Positions 7,652-14,439 of a stretch of 15,979 bases of DNA are shown piece after piece. The DNA lies in contig PBOV01000102.1 of the NCBI GenBank assembly GCA_002724505.1, positions 1 to 15,979 of the forward strand, in the 5' to 3' direction. The notes below the pieces were generated by a model that did not search any database, had not been told where the DNA came from, and saw only the letters and a list, made by a program, of their open reading frames with translations. The translations under genes were made by a program, and so were the position numbers. The number at the start of each line of letters is the position of its first letter. Position 1 is the first letter of the stretch. Source of the DNA: Rhodospirillaceae bacterium (GTDB lineage: Bacteria > Pseudomonadota > Alphaproteobacteria > MPNO01 > UBA2964).

Positions 7652-8194
7652 TTATTTTTTACATAGCATCTCTATTATAAAGCTTTCAATTTCAAAGACA
7701 TGAGGATCGTGAGCTCCAAGATCTCTTAATGCTTCCGCTAAGCGCAACACATATTCATAATTAGGACCACTCGGCCCAATTGATTCTACCACCTGCGCGG
7801 CAATCCGTTTGGATGTCTCTGGGCCCAAATAATTAGGATTTTCGGGTTTTCCAATATAAACTATTCCTTTAACTGACACCGGTTCACTCATGTGCAGGGT
7901 CAATTTAATAGTTTCTAGTCTGTATCCGCCTTTCTCTCGGAAATTAAGAGCACCAATGGTTGGGTTCACATCCGCAGCGTTAATTTTGTAGGCCATGCCC
8001 CGGCAGGTTGCGCCCACTTTGGTTTCCAAAGTGACCACCCGTCCCGGCTTACCGGGAATTCCTCTGTGGTCTGTTGAACCTTGCCAAAACCGGCGCACCA
8101 TGCCGTTAACTGTCGCTGGACATTTCTCCGCAAATTTAAAATCTGGCCGCCATACCAGCGAGCCATAACCAAAAATCCATATATCCTCATTCAT
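7652..8194 (-). CDS. chaC: ChaC-like glutathione-specific gamma-glutamylcyclotransferase
   Basis: Cleaves glutathione to 5-oxoproline and Cys-Gly in the cytosol. The 180 residues carry the substrate-binding FGYGSLVWRP (residues 8-17), the RRFWQGSTDHRG segment (34-45) typical of ChaC rather than of other cyclotransferases, and REKGGY (86-91) containing the expected catalytic Glu87. The start ATG at 8194 lacks a strong ribosome-binding site (only AGAAAT precedes it). The gene is divergent from the MBL hydrolase, with 83 bp between the chosen starts. It is followed by a thiol dioxygenase gene 119 bp away, so glutathione turnover and thiol oxidation are side by side. The family call is strong. 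Confidence 0.88.
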   Translation of the reverse strand: MNEDIWIFGYGSLVWRPDFKFAEKCPATVNGMVRRFWQGSTDHRGIPGKPGRVVTLETKVGATCRGMAYKINAADVNPTIGALNFREKGGYRLETIKLTLHMSEPVSVKGIVYIGKPENPNYLGPETSKRIAAQVVESIGPSGPNYEYVLRLAEALRDLGAHDPHVFEIESFIIEMLCKK

Positions 8195-8277
8195 GAAGTA
8201 TTTCTAACGCATAGCCCAAGACGCCTGAAAGTCCACATGATACGCTTTTAGCACAAATTGGAGGATTGAAACTTATA

Positions 8278-9402
8278 ATGAAAAACCCAAATGACCCTAA
8301 ACCTCGATATGATTATCGCGATCATTACTTCCCGGGTACAGAAGATTTAGCATCTGACGAATTGCGAATTATTGCCCTCGGGACAGGTATGCCCCTGGTG
8401 AGACGCAGCCAAGCATCCGCATCATTCTTAGTACAGCTTGGAAATGGTGATAATTTTATATTTGATATGGGCTCCCATGCTGCAGCTAACTTGGCGTCAC
8501 TCGAAATCCCATTCAATCAGCTGACAAAGGTTTTCCTGGGTCATTTGCATATTGATCATGTGGGCGATTTAGGGGAGTTATGGATCTGTGGCTGGCTTGG
8601 GGCTCGCACAAGACCCTTGGAAGTATGGGGACCATCCGGCGATTTACCAGAATATGGAACTGCCGCCTTCATCAAGAATCTCAAAAAAACACTGGCATGG
8701 GATTACCGGACACGAACAGGGAGCGTACCGGAAGCCGGCGGTCAACTGATCGCACACGAATTCGACTTTTCAAAACCTGGCGTTATCTATGAAGAAAATG
8801 GTGTGACGATTAAATCGTTTCCGGCAATCCATATTTCTGACGGTGCTGTGAGCTTCCGATTGGAATGGAATGACCGCACGATTGTATATTCGTCTGATAC
8901 AAATCCTAACAAATGGTTCTTAGAATATGCCCGCGACGCTGATATCGTTATCCATGAGTCCTTTATGACCGCTAATACCTTAGTCCGCCGCCGCGGGTTT
9001 GAGCCTCATGTTGCCGAGATGGTTGCCACGAAATACCACACCTCACCGGCCCAGGCGGGTAAGGTTTTCAATGTCGTAAAGCCGCGCCTTGCTGTCGCCT
9101 ATCATTTCTTCAATGATTTGGACACAAAATACGAGGTTTTAGAGGAAATTCGAACCACCTATGATGGCCCGCTAACGCTAGCTGAGGACATGGTAGTCTG
9201 GAACGTGACACCAGATGAAATTATCGTGCGGCAAGCTGCAGTTGCCGACAATGTGTGGCCGGCGCAAACGAAAGAGGATGCCGCGGTTTTCCCTACGCTC
9301 AAGCGCGGCCCTCAGGTAGTCCCATCACAGTGGATAAGAGACGGACTGCTAGAATTTGATTCTAATATGAGCATTACCAATCATCCCGCTAGCAGCGACT
9401 AA
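8278..9402 (+). CDS. MBL-fold metallo-hydrolase, RNase Z / AtsA-like subgroup
   Basis: A metallo-beta-lactamase-fold hydrolase of 374 residues, counted from the ATG at 8278. The metal motif HLHIDHVGD begins at residue 89 (His89, His91, Asp93, His94). Later candidate ligands are His in FPAIHISDG, Asp in YSSDTNP and His in AVAYHFF, giving a full dinuclear set. The opening IIALGTGMP is typical of this subgroup, and no signal peptide is visible. A TTG at 8266 is in frame, but GGAGG (8260-8264) nearly abuts it, whereas the same GGAGG serves the ATG at 8278 with a long 13-base gap; the start is therefore uncertain by four residues. From memory, similar proteins carry the name GntH of guanitoxin biosynthesis in some annotations, which is not evidence of that pathway here. 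Its 3' end overlaps the convergent glyoxalase-like gene by 4 bp. Confidence 0.85.
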   Translation: MKNPNDPKPRYDYRDHYFPGTEDLASDELRIIALGTGMPLVRRSQASASFLVQLGNGDNFIFDMGSHAAANLASLEIPFNQLTKVFLGHLHIDHVGDLGELWICGWLGARTRPLEVWGPSGDLPEYGTAAFIKNLKKTLAWDYRTRTGSVPEAGGQLIAHEFDFSKPGVIYEENGVTIKSFPAIHISDGAVSFRLEWNDRTIVYSSDTNPNKWFLEYARDADIVIHESFMTANTLVRRRGFEPHVAEMVATKYHTSPAQAGKVFNVVKPRLAVAYHFFNDLDTKYEVLEEIRTTYDGPLTLAEDMVVWNVTPDEIIVRQAAVADNVWPAQTKEDAAVFPTLKRGPQVVPSQWIRDGLLEFDSNMSITNHPASSD

Positions 9403-10334
9403 CTGGCAGGTGGCCATATGTCACTTTTATCATAAATTATAATGCCCGTTCCACAGGCATCCTCTGGACTGACGAACAACGAATGATCGCCAAGTCGTGA
9501 AGTGACGATGCTCGCTTGGCTAAGAAATGATCGTGTCCTACCAATATCACCAGACTGCAAGCAAACGGCTGCCATAAAGGGGGTCGTCGGCACCTTCAAA
9601 CCAGGTAGGCGTTCCGTCAGCTCTTTGACGGTCGCAAAGCAAAGGCGTCCCCTGTCAAGCGATAGCGACCGGTAATCTGATGATCCCTCAGTATCTCTCC
9701 CAATAAACCGGCTGAATCGGTCGGACACCTCATCAACATTGTCTACGCAGAGAATAACGCCTCCTAAAGCTACAATACCATTATCACGGGCGATAATATT
9801 TTCCTGCCAAACCAGATCAGGTGTTTCCTGGCGCAGCATTTGAATACGGCCTTCAGGCATCTTTTCTGGGGGCACCCGCAGAACCGTAAAGGCAACTTCG
9901 GCTGGACTACCATCTCCGAGTGTCAAAGGACGCCTGAGGTGTACGGGGTCCTGGGGCGCGAACCCACCTGCGGATAGGCGTTCGTGCGCACCAGCGCTGT
10001 CATCAATAGAGAAGGCGACTAGGTGGAGACCATGGTATCGATCAAGTGCAGCTTTAAGTTGCTGCGAAAGAATTGTTTCCGTGCCCGGGACAGCGGCAAG
10101 AAACTCGAGATAGCCCCGCTGCATCATGGCACAACGATTACCGGTCCCCGTTAGTACCGGCGCGCCTCCATTAGGATCAGCATTTTGCTGCGCAACAAAT
10201 GGGGTCAGGATAAAGCCCAGCCTCTCCATTACTCCAGCAAGCTCCTCTATATCAGGCACGAACCACCCAACATGATCAAGAAAGACCTCGGAACCACTAG
10301 GAGTTTGTGGTGCATTTTCAGGGGCATCGTCCAT
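9399..10334 (-). CDS. VOC-superfamily, glyoxalase-like (Glyoxalase_3 type) protein
   Basis: A 311-residue protein with two vicinal-oxygen-chelate-like halves. The first begins VFLDHVGWFVPDIEELAGVM (residues 17-36). Candidate metal ligands there are His21, Glu77 (GYLEFLA) and His104 (GLHLVAFSID). The second half begins near GGVILCVDNVDEVS and is less conserved. The length and layout resemble the Glyoxalase_3 family, whose biochemical role is mostly unknown; VOC enzymes include lyases, epimerases and extradiol dioxygenases. The frame is open to an ATG at 10370, but that would overlap the RidA gene. The ATG at 10334 begins 1 base after the RidA stop and starts MDDAPENAP, so it is preferred and implies translational coupling. 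A link to the same pathway as the RidA protein is inferred. Confidence 0.78.
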   Translation of the reverse strand: MDDAPENAPQTPSGSEVFLDHVGWFVPDIEELAGVMERLGFILTPFVAQQNADPNGGAPVLTGTGNRCAMMQRGYLEFLAAVPGTETILSQQLKAALDRYHGLHLVAFSIDDSAGAHERLSAGGFAPQDPVHLRRPLTLGDGSPAEVAFTVLRVPPEKMPEGRIQMLRQETPDLVWQENIIARDNGIVALGGVILCVDNVDEVSDRFSRFIGRDTEGSSDYRSLSLDRGRLCFATVKELTERLPGLKVPTTPFMAAVCLQSGDIGRTRSFLSQASIVTSRLGDHSLFVSPEDACGTGIIIYDKSDIWPPAS

Positions 10335-10335
10335 A

Positions 10336-10725
10336 TTAAAATTTCTTAGCAGCAATGCACTCCACCTCAACCAAATATTGAGGATCGGCTAGTCCAGAAA
10401 CGATAAGAAAAGTGGAAGCAGGCTTATTATCACCCCAAATTTCAGCCCGAATTTTCTGATAGCCAGAACGATCCTCTCGTCTAGTCAAAAAGGTTTTCAT
10501 AAAGACCACATCTTCAAACCCATATTCGGATGCTTTCAGAATGTTTTCCATATTTTCAAAAACTTGTTTTGCCTGGCCCTCTATCCCCTCTGGTATCGAT
10601 CCATCAAGATTTACGCCGGTTTGACCTGCAACGAAAAGAAACCTGCAACCTTCTTCTACCTCCACAGACTGATGATAATTTTGCGGCAAGGAGACAGAAC
10701 TCGGGTTAGTGCGTTTGTGTGCCAT
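10336..10725 (-). CDS. RidA/YjgF/UK114-family protein lacking the catalytic arginine
   Basis: A 129-residue trimeric-fold RidA-family protein (FVAGQTGVNLDG near residues 31-42, VEVECIA near 119-125). Canonical RidA deaminates reactive enamines and imines and needs an arginine in a P-x-R-S motif (Arg105 in E. coli). Here the aligned segment reads KPASTF, so position 104 is Ser; the C-terminal Glu122 is kept. It is therefore unlikely to be a standard imine deaminase and belongs with the Rid groups of unknown activity, often found in catabolic operons. The ATG at 10725 has AGGAGT at 10732-10737 (minus strand) with 6-base spacing. An upstream in-frame start at 10782 would add 19 residues without homology and is rejected. 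The gene is followed directly by the glyoxalase-like gene. Confidence 0.88.
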   Translation of the reverse strand: MAHKRTNPSSVSLPQNYHQSVEVEEGCRFLFVAGQTGVNLDGSIPEGIEGQAKQVFENMENILKASEYGFEDVVFMKTFLTRREDRSGYQKIRAEIWGDNKPASTFLIVSGLADPQYLVEVECIAAKKF

Positions 10726-10731
10726 GAAAAG

Positions 10732-10737
10732 ACTCCT
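10732..10737 (-). promoter_or_regulatory. Ribosome-binding site deciding the RidA start
   Basis: AGGAGT on the minus strand, 6 bases before the ATG at 10725. It fixes the start of the RidA-family gene at this ATG rather than the longer in-frame start at 10782. Confidence 0.75.
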
Positions 10738-11058
10738 AATTTTCTTGTTGTTTAATGATATCAGCCCGTTCCTATCCCGCACAGAAATTTCAGTTTTTTT
10801 TAGTTCCCTAAATAAGAGCTCAAAACCAGGGACGAGAAGAAATTGTGTATGAATATTGCGTAGTAATCTTTCTTTCTCGCCGTGATTGTTCTTAGGTTAG
10901 TCCTTAAAAGGAGAATTAACTCTTATCAAAGGTCGTTGCTGATCTTAAGGAATAATCGTCCGGCTTCTCGTAATAATTAGCTTTCAGAAATATTTAAGCC
11001 GGCAATTGATACTCACGAACCTTCCTAGTAAATGGTAAAAACCTAGGACAAGTATGGA
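10738..11058 (-). other. Non-coding gap between the LLM monooxygenase and RidA genes
   Basis: About 320 bp with no convincing ORF on either strand. It contains an inverted repeat of 7-bp arms (10960-10966 and 10996-11002) about 57 bases after the LLM gene's stop, and probably the promoter of the RidA-glyoxalase pair, though no good -35/-10 pair was recognised. A CCTAG/CTAGG pair at 11024-11028 and 11043-11047 is also present. Confidence 0.5.
10960..11002. repeat. Perfect inverted repeat CCGGCTT / AAGCCGG with 29-base loop
   Basis: The arms at 10960-10966 and 10996-11002 are exact reverse complements, GC-rich in an AT-rich gap. An inner AATA/TATT pairing could extend the structure. In the minus direction it follows the LLM monooxygenase stop but lacks a T-run, so if it works in RNA it would be as a 3' stem-loop or processing signal rather than as a standard intrinsic terminator. 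An operator for the RidA-glyoxalase pair is the alternative. Confidence 0.4.
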
Positions 11059-12351
11059 TTATCGAACTTCGCCACAAAAATTTTCTCGTAGTGTCTTGCC
11101 TTCATATTCATATCGGAACAAATTACGAGCCTGTAATCTGGGCACCACCTCGTCCACAAAAATCGTGAGGGTGTCGTGAGTGAGGTTTCCGATATTAAAG
11201 CCATCCGCAGCCCTTTCTAAAAACCACACTTCTAGCCAGTCCACAACCATCTCAGGTATACCTACGAGGACACGGTGAGGCCCACGGAGAGGCTGCATTT
11301 TCAGAAATTCTCTCACTGTTAAACGCTCACGCTTAAGAAGGGCAACCAGGGATTGTGTGTGGCCGTCCGACTGTGGGTTGATCAGCGCGCTATCCAGAAT
11401 TTCTTTGGGTACAGCTTCATCTATTTCTAGCTTGTCTACCGTAGTACCAAGTTTCACAGAAAGATTCACCAAAGCGGCTTCAGTGTCACTTTGGGCTTTC
11501 AGGGCACGCTTGGCCTCATCTTCTGTACTACCTAAATAAAGATATATTCCGGGTAATATATGGACCCTATCGGGGTCACGATTTGCATGTCTAATAAGAC
11601 GTTTCATTTCCTTGTAGAAGCTCTTTGCTACCTCTAGCTCCAACGCTACACAAAAAATACCATCAGCAAAACGAGAGGCAAATAACTTACCCTCTTTTGA
11701 CGCCCCCGCTTGGAAAAGAATTGGGCGGCCTTGAGGAGAGCGCGGTGTCTGACCTGGCCCTCGAACATTAAAATAGCGCCCCTCATGATTTATTGGCGTG
11801 ATCTCGCTGTAAGGAAGATTACTTGATTCAGCAACACCATAGCCAGCTAATGCATTTTCACCCCAACTACCCCAAAGCTTTAGAACAACCTCTACAAATT
11901 CTTCTGCACGTTCGTAACGTTTATTTTTTGGCGGTAACTTGGACATGCCAAAATTTGGTGCAGCCATCGGATCATAGGAGGTGACTATATTCCAAGCTGC
12001 ACGACCACCACTAATATGATCAAGCGTAGACATGGTTTTAGCGACGTTGAATGGTTCATTGAAAGTTGTAGAGATTGTCGTGGCAAGTCCAATTTGTTCT
12101 GTATTGGCTGCCAGCGCTGCAGCGAGGACTACCGGGTCCAAGCCCGCAAAGGTAGAACGATTTGGACCTTGCGCGGCAAGGTCTGCAGCGTAGAAGATCC
12201 CGTCAAATAAACCCCGCTCCGCTAATTTGGCAAACTTCACATAATAATCTAAATCAAACTCGTCCTGTGCAGTTGAACTGTTTAACCAAGCCTGTCGGTG
12301 GCTCCCAGCGTAATTACCATGAAAGTTGAGCCGCATGGTTCTTCTACTCAT
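11059..12351 (-). CDS. LLM-class FMN-dependent monooxygenase, NtaA/SnaA/DszA/DmoA family
   Basis: A luciferase-like flavin monooxygenase of 430 residues. The family uses reduced FMN, supplied by a separate reductase, to oxidise substrates such as nitrilotriacetate (NtaA), dibenzothiophene sulfone (DszA) or dimethyl sulfide (DmoA). Visible family features are LAERGLFDGIFYAAD (residues 43-57), GGRAAWNIVTSYDP (115-128), KRYERAEEFVEVVLKLW (144-160), HEGRYFNVRGPGQTPRSPQG (189-208) and PILFQAGASKEG (210-221). The ATG at 12351 has CGGAGG at 12361-12366 (minus strand) with 9-base spacing, and a good promoter lies 60-90 bases upstream. It is divergent from the Rieske oxygenase genes. No flavin reductase gene lies in the window. 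The substrate cannot be assigned. Confidence 0.88.
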   Translation of the reverse strand: MSRRTMRLNFHGNYAGSHRQAWLNSSTAQDEFDLDYYVKFAKLAERGLFDGIFYAADLAAQGPNRSTFAGLDPVVLAAALAANTEQIGLATTISTTFNEPFNVAKTMSTLDHISGGRAAWNIVTSYDPMAAPNFGMSKLPPKNKRYERAEEFVEVVLKLWGSWGENALAGYGVAESSNLPYSEITPINHEGRYFNVRGPGQTPRSPQGRPILFQAGASKEGKLFASRFADGIFCVALELEVAKSFYKEMKRLIRHANRDPDRVHILPGIYLYLGSTEDEAKRALKAQSDTEAALVNLSVKLGTTVDKLEIDEAVPKEILDSALINPQSDGHTQSLVALLKRERLTVREFLKMQPLRGPHRVLVGIPEMVVDWLEVWFLERAADGFNIGNLTHDTLTIFVDEVVPRLQARNLFRYEYEGKTLRENFCGEVR

Positions 12352-12413
12352 AAGCGAATACCTCCGAACAACTAAATATTTCGTCCGTATTGGCGAAAGC
12401 CATCAAGTGGGAA

Positions 12414-12442
12414 ATTATATCGCGTATGGGATAAACTGGCTA
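12414..12442 (-). promoter_or_regulatory. Sigma70-like promoter of the LLM monooxygenase gene
   Basis: On the minus strand, TAGCCA (12442-12437) and a perfect TATAAT (12419-12414) are separated by 17 bp. The transcript would begin near 12407 with a leader of about 55 bases carrying the CGGAGG ribosome-binding site. Confidence 0.5.
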
Positions 12443-12466
12443 TTACTCAGAGTTTATAATAAAAAT

Positions 12467-12494
12467 TTGTGAATATTAACCTTTATATTACTAT
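12467..12494 (+). promoter_or_regulatory. Weak candidate promoter of the Rieske operon
   Basis: TTGTGA (12467-12472) and TACTAT (12489-12494), 16 bp apart, each matching the consensus at four of six bases. This would give a leader of about 85 bases. AT-rich DNA yields such matches by chance, so support is modest. Confidence 0.28.
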
Positions 12495-12534
12495 GCACTC
12501 TGATACCGTTTTTCTTCCATTAGCAATGATTAAT

Positions 12535-12546
12535 AGTATCAATACT
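12535..12546. promoter_or_regulatory. Short palindrome AGTAT-CA-ATACT, possible operator
   Basis: The arms 12535-12539 and 12542-12546 are exact reverse complements, 41 bases before the Rieske alpha start and downstream of the candidate promoter, a position where a repressor could act. The arms are short, so this is tentative. Confidence 0.3.
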
Positions 12547-12587
12547 GAATTTATTGGCAAAAACATCAAACAAGACTGTTACTTATT

Positions 12588-13901
12588 ATGACCACGCTAA
12601 TAGAGCAGCTCGGGATAAACCTCGAACCGAATGAATGTATCAAAGAAACTAAGGATGATTTCCGTGTCAACGGAAAGGTTTATACCAATCAATTACTATT
12701 TCAATTGGAAATGGACCGCATTTTTGGGCAGACTTGGATTTTCGTTGGGCATGAAAGTGAAATTCCTGAGATCGGTGATTTTAAGACAAGTTATATAGGT
12801 CGTAGGCCTGTAATCGTAACCCGGGGGCATGATAACCAAATCTATGTCATGCTTAACCGCTGTCGCCATCGAGGCTCAGTCCTCTGTCGTGATGCCAAAG
12901 GAAAAGCTAAATTTTTTCAATGCATTTACCATGGCTGGGTTTATGACCTAAACGGTGACCTGTTGGGTATATCAAAACACAAAGGTGGTTATCCAGACGA
13001 TATAGATAAGTCTGGGCTTGGGCTGATGGCCGTCCCACAGGTTTGTAATTATCGAGGTTTAATTTTCGGTTGTATGGACCCCGATGCAGATAGCTTTCTT
13101 AATTATTTGGGCGAAGCAAAGTCTTTCTTGGATATTCATTTGGACCGGTCGCCAATTGGTAAAATTAATTGCAAATATGGTGCACACCGCACGGAATATC
13201 TAGGGAACTGGAAATTTCAATCCGAAAATGCCGTCGATGGATACCACGGTGACACTGTTCACGAGAGCTTTTTTAAGTTAATCGATGAATTTGGAAATAA
13301 AAGCGGTCAACATGGTGCTTATACGCAGGGTGATTTTAAAGAAATTATAGAACATAGAACTACTGGACGGTCGATGGGTTTTAAAAATGGACACGGTATC
13401 TGGGAAAGCCCAATGACAGAAGGCGCAATCCTAGCGATGAAAAATGGCCCCCACGCGGAATATGTAAAAGAATTAGAAGAATTACGCGGCGAGAAATTGG
13501 CTCATCAAATGCTCAATTCTATGAACCTTATGATATTTCCTAATTTGGCTGTTGCCCATGGGCAACTCCGTGTAATTCGGCCCGTATCAGTTGATAAGAC
13601 TGAGGTCTCTATTCATTTTTATGACCTAGAGCAGGTGCCAGATAACTATAATGAGTTTCGTATGTCTGGGTATCAGCGTTTTTTTGGGCCCGCTGCTTTT
13701 GGTTCTCCCGACGACGTTGAAATTTTTTCGATAAATCAGACAGGTCTTCAAGCCGAAGAGGTAGAATGGCTTATATTAAGCCGTGGCCTTCAACGCGAAA
13801 AATTAGATAATCAAGGAGTAAGGACCGGAGATCCTACTGACGAGACACCACAACGAGCATTCCACCGTGCTTGGAAACATTTTATGACAAACGTTTCATG
13901 A
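12588..13901 (+). CDS. Rieske non-haem iron oxygenase, alpha subunit
   Basis: Terminal oxygenase component of an aromatic-ring-hydroxylating-type dioxygenase. In 437 residues it has the Rieske 2Fe-2S ligands Cys92 and His94 (NRCRHRGS) and Cys112 and His115 (CIYHGW), then the mononuclear iron site: Asp217 as the bridging residue, His220 and His225 (ENAVDGYHGDTVH), with Asp375 or Asp376 as the likely carboxylate ligand (GSPDDVEIF). The Pro usual in CPYHGW is Ile here. The length and small-subunit partner suggest the benzoate/anthranilate/salicylate-like group, but the substrate is not readable. The ATG at 12588 has no clear ribosome-binding site. The beta subunit follows 10 bp downstream, then a cupin gene. 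No ferredoxin or reductase gene is in the window. Confidence 0.92.
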   Translation: MTTLIEQLGINLEPNECIKETKDDFRVNGKVYTNQLLFQLEMDRIFGQTWIFVGHESEIPEIGDFKTSYIGRRPVIVTRGHDNQIYVMLNRCRHRGSVLCRDAKGKAKFFQCIYHGWVYDLNGDLLGISKHKGGYPDDIDKSGLGLMAVPQVCNYRGLIFGCMDPDADSFLNYLGEAKSFLDIHLDRSPIGKINCKYGAHRTEYLGNWKFQSENAVDGYHGDTVHESFFKLIDEFGNKSGQHGAYTQGDFKEIIEHRTTGRSMGFKNGHGIWESPMTEGAILAMKNGPHAEYVKELEELRGEKLAHQMLNSMNLMIFPNLAVAHGQLRVIRPVSVDKTEVSIHFYDLEQVPDNYNEFRMSGYQRFFGPAAFGSPDDVEIFSINQTGLQAEEVEWLILSRGLQREKLDNQGVRTGDPTDETPQRAFHRAWKHFMTNVS

Positions 13902-13911
13902 GACTCCTTTC

Positions 13912-14403
13912 ATGATCAAGCGTGAAATAGCTGAAGACTTTCTCTATATGGAAGCTCGTCTCATTGATCAGAGAAAATTTTGTGATTGGCTAGAATTATT
14001 TACAAAAGATGGTATCTACTGGCTTCCTATTAACGAGAATTCAAAGCCAAAAGATCACCTTTCGTTAATCTACGACGACGACTTGCGTCGCAGGGAGCGG
14101 ATTCGCAGACTGGAGCTCTCACCACCTTCTCAAGCCCCCTTCTCCTCCACTCTCCATGTCGTCTCAAATGTTGAAGTAGAGGCAGGCGACGATGATCACG
14201 ATGTTGTTCTGCATTCAGTACAGATGGTCTATGAGATCCGTGGAGGGGATGATCGTCAATTTGAATTAGGGGATGCGCGAATATTTGCGGCTCGGGCCGA
14301 GCACCGTCTCAGACTTCACGATACAAACTGGAAAATTGTATTAAAACGCATGGTTCTTCTTAATCGACATATCCCTATACCTAACCTAACCTTCATCATT
14401 TGA
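13912..14403 (+). CDS. Rieske oxygenase beta (small) subunit
   Basis: The 163-residue cystatin/NTF2-fold small subunit that stabilises the alpha3beta3 oxygenase. The N-terminal pattern AEDFLYMEARLIDQRKFCDW, followed by WLELFTKDGIYWLPINEN, is typical of ring-hydroxylating dioxygenase small subunits, as is the acidic-basic stretch IYDDDLRRRERIRRLE. The C-terminal half, with SNVEVE, LGDARIFAARAEHRLR and WKIVLKRMVLLNR, fits the same fold. It contains no catalytic residues in the family. It begins 10 bp after the alpha stop with only a weak ribosome-binding site and is probably coupled to alpha. Its presence argues against the alpha gene being a single-subunit (alpha3) Rieske monooxygenase. Confidence 0.9.
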   Translation: MIKREIAEDFLYMEARLIDQRKFCDWLELFTKDGIYWLPINENSKPKDHLSLIYDDDLRRRERIRRLELSPPSQAPFSSTLHVVSNVEVEAGDDDHDVVLHSVQMVYEIRGGDDRQFELGDARIFAARAEHRLRLHDTNWKIVLKRMVLLNRHIPIPNLTFII

Positions 14404-14439
14404 AAGTTCCTACCCAAAAGATTAGTAAGGAAATGGATC

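Larger units (their letters stand above)
12352..12587. promoter_or_regulatory. Divergent promoter region between LLM monooxygenase and Rieske operon
   Basis: A 236-bp AT-rich stretch with no ORF. It carries a minus-strand promoter for the LLM gene, a weaker plus-strand candidate for the Rieske operon, and a 12-base palindrome close to the Rieske start. The geometry suggests joint control of both transcripts by one regulator, not encoded in the window. Confidence 0.55.

Noticed and set aside
8278..9402. Guanitoxin biosynthesis as the role of the MBL hydrolase
   Set aside because: None of the other expected guanitoxin genes is recognisable here; the shared family name alone does not support that pathway.
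10726..10782. Longer start for the RidA-family gene
   Set aside because: The ATG at 10725 has a well-placed AGGAGT, and the extra 19 residues show no family similarity.
11024..11047. CCTAG/CTAGG pair as a terminator
   Set aside because: The stem is only 5 bp and the T-run falls in the loop instead of after the stem on the minus strand.
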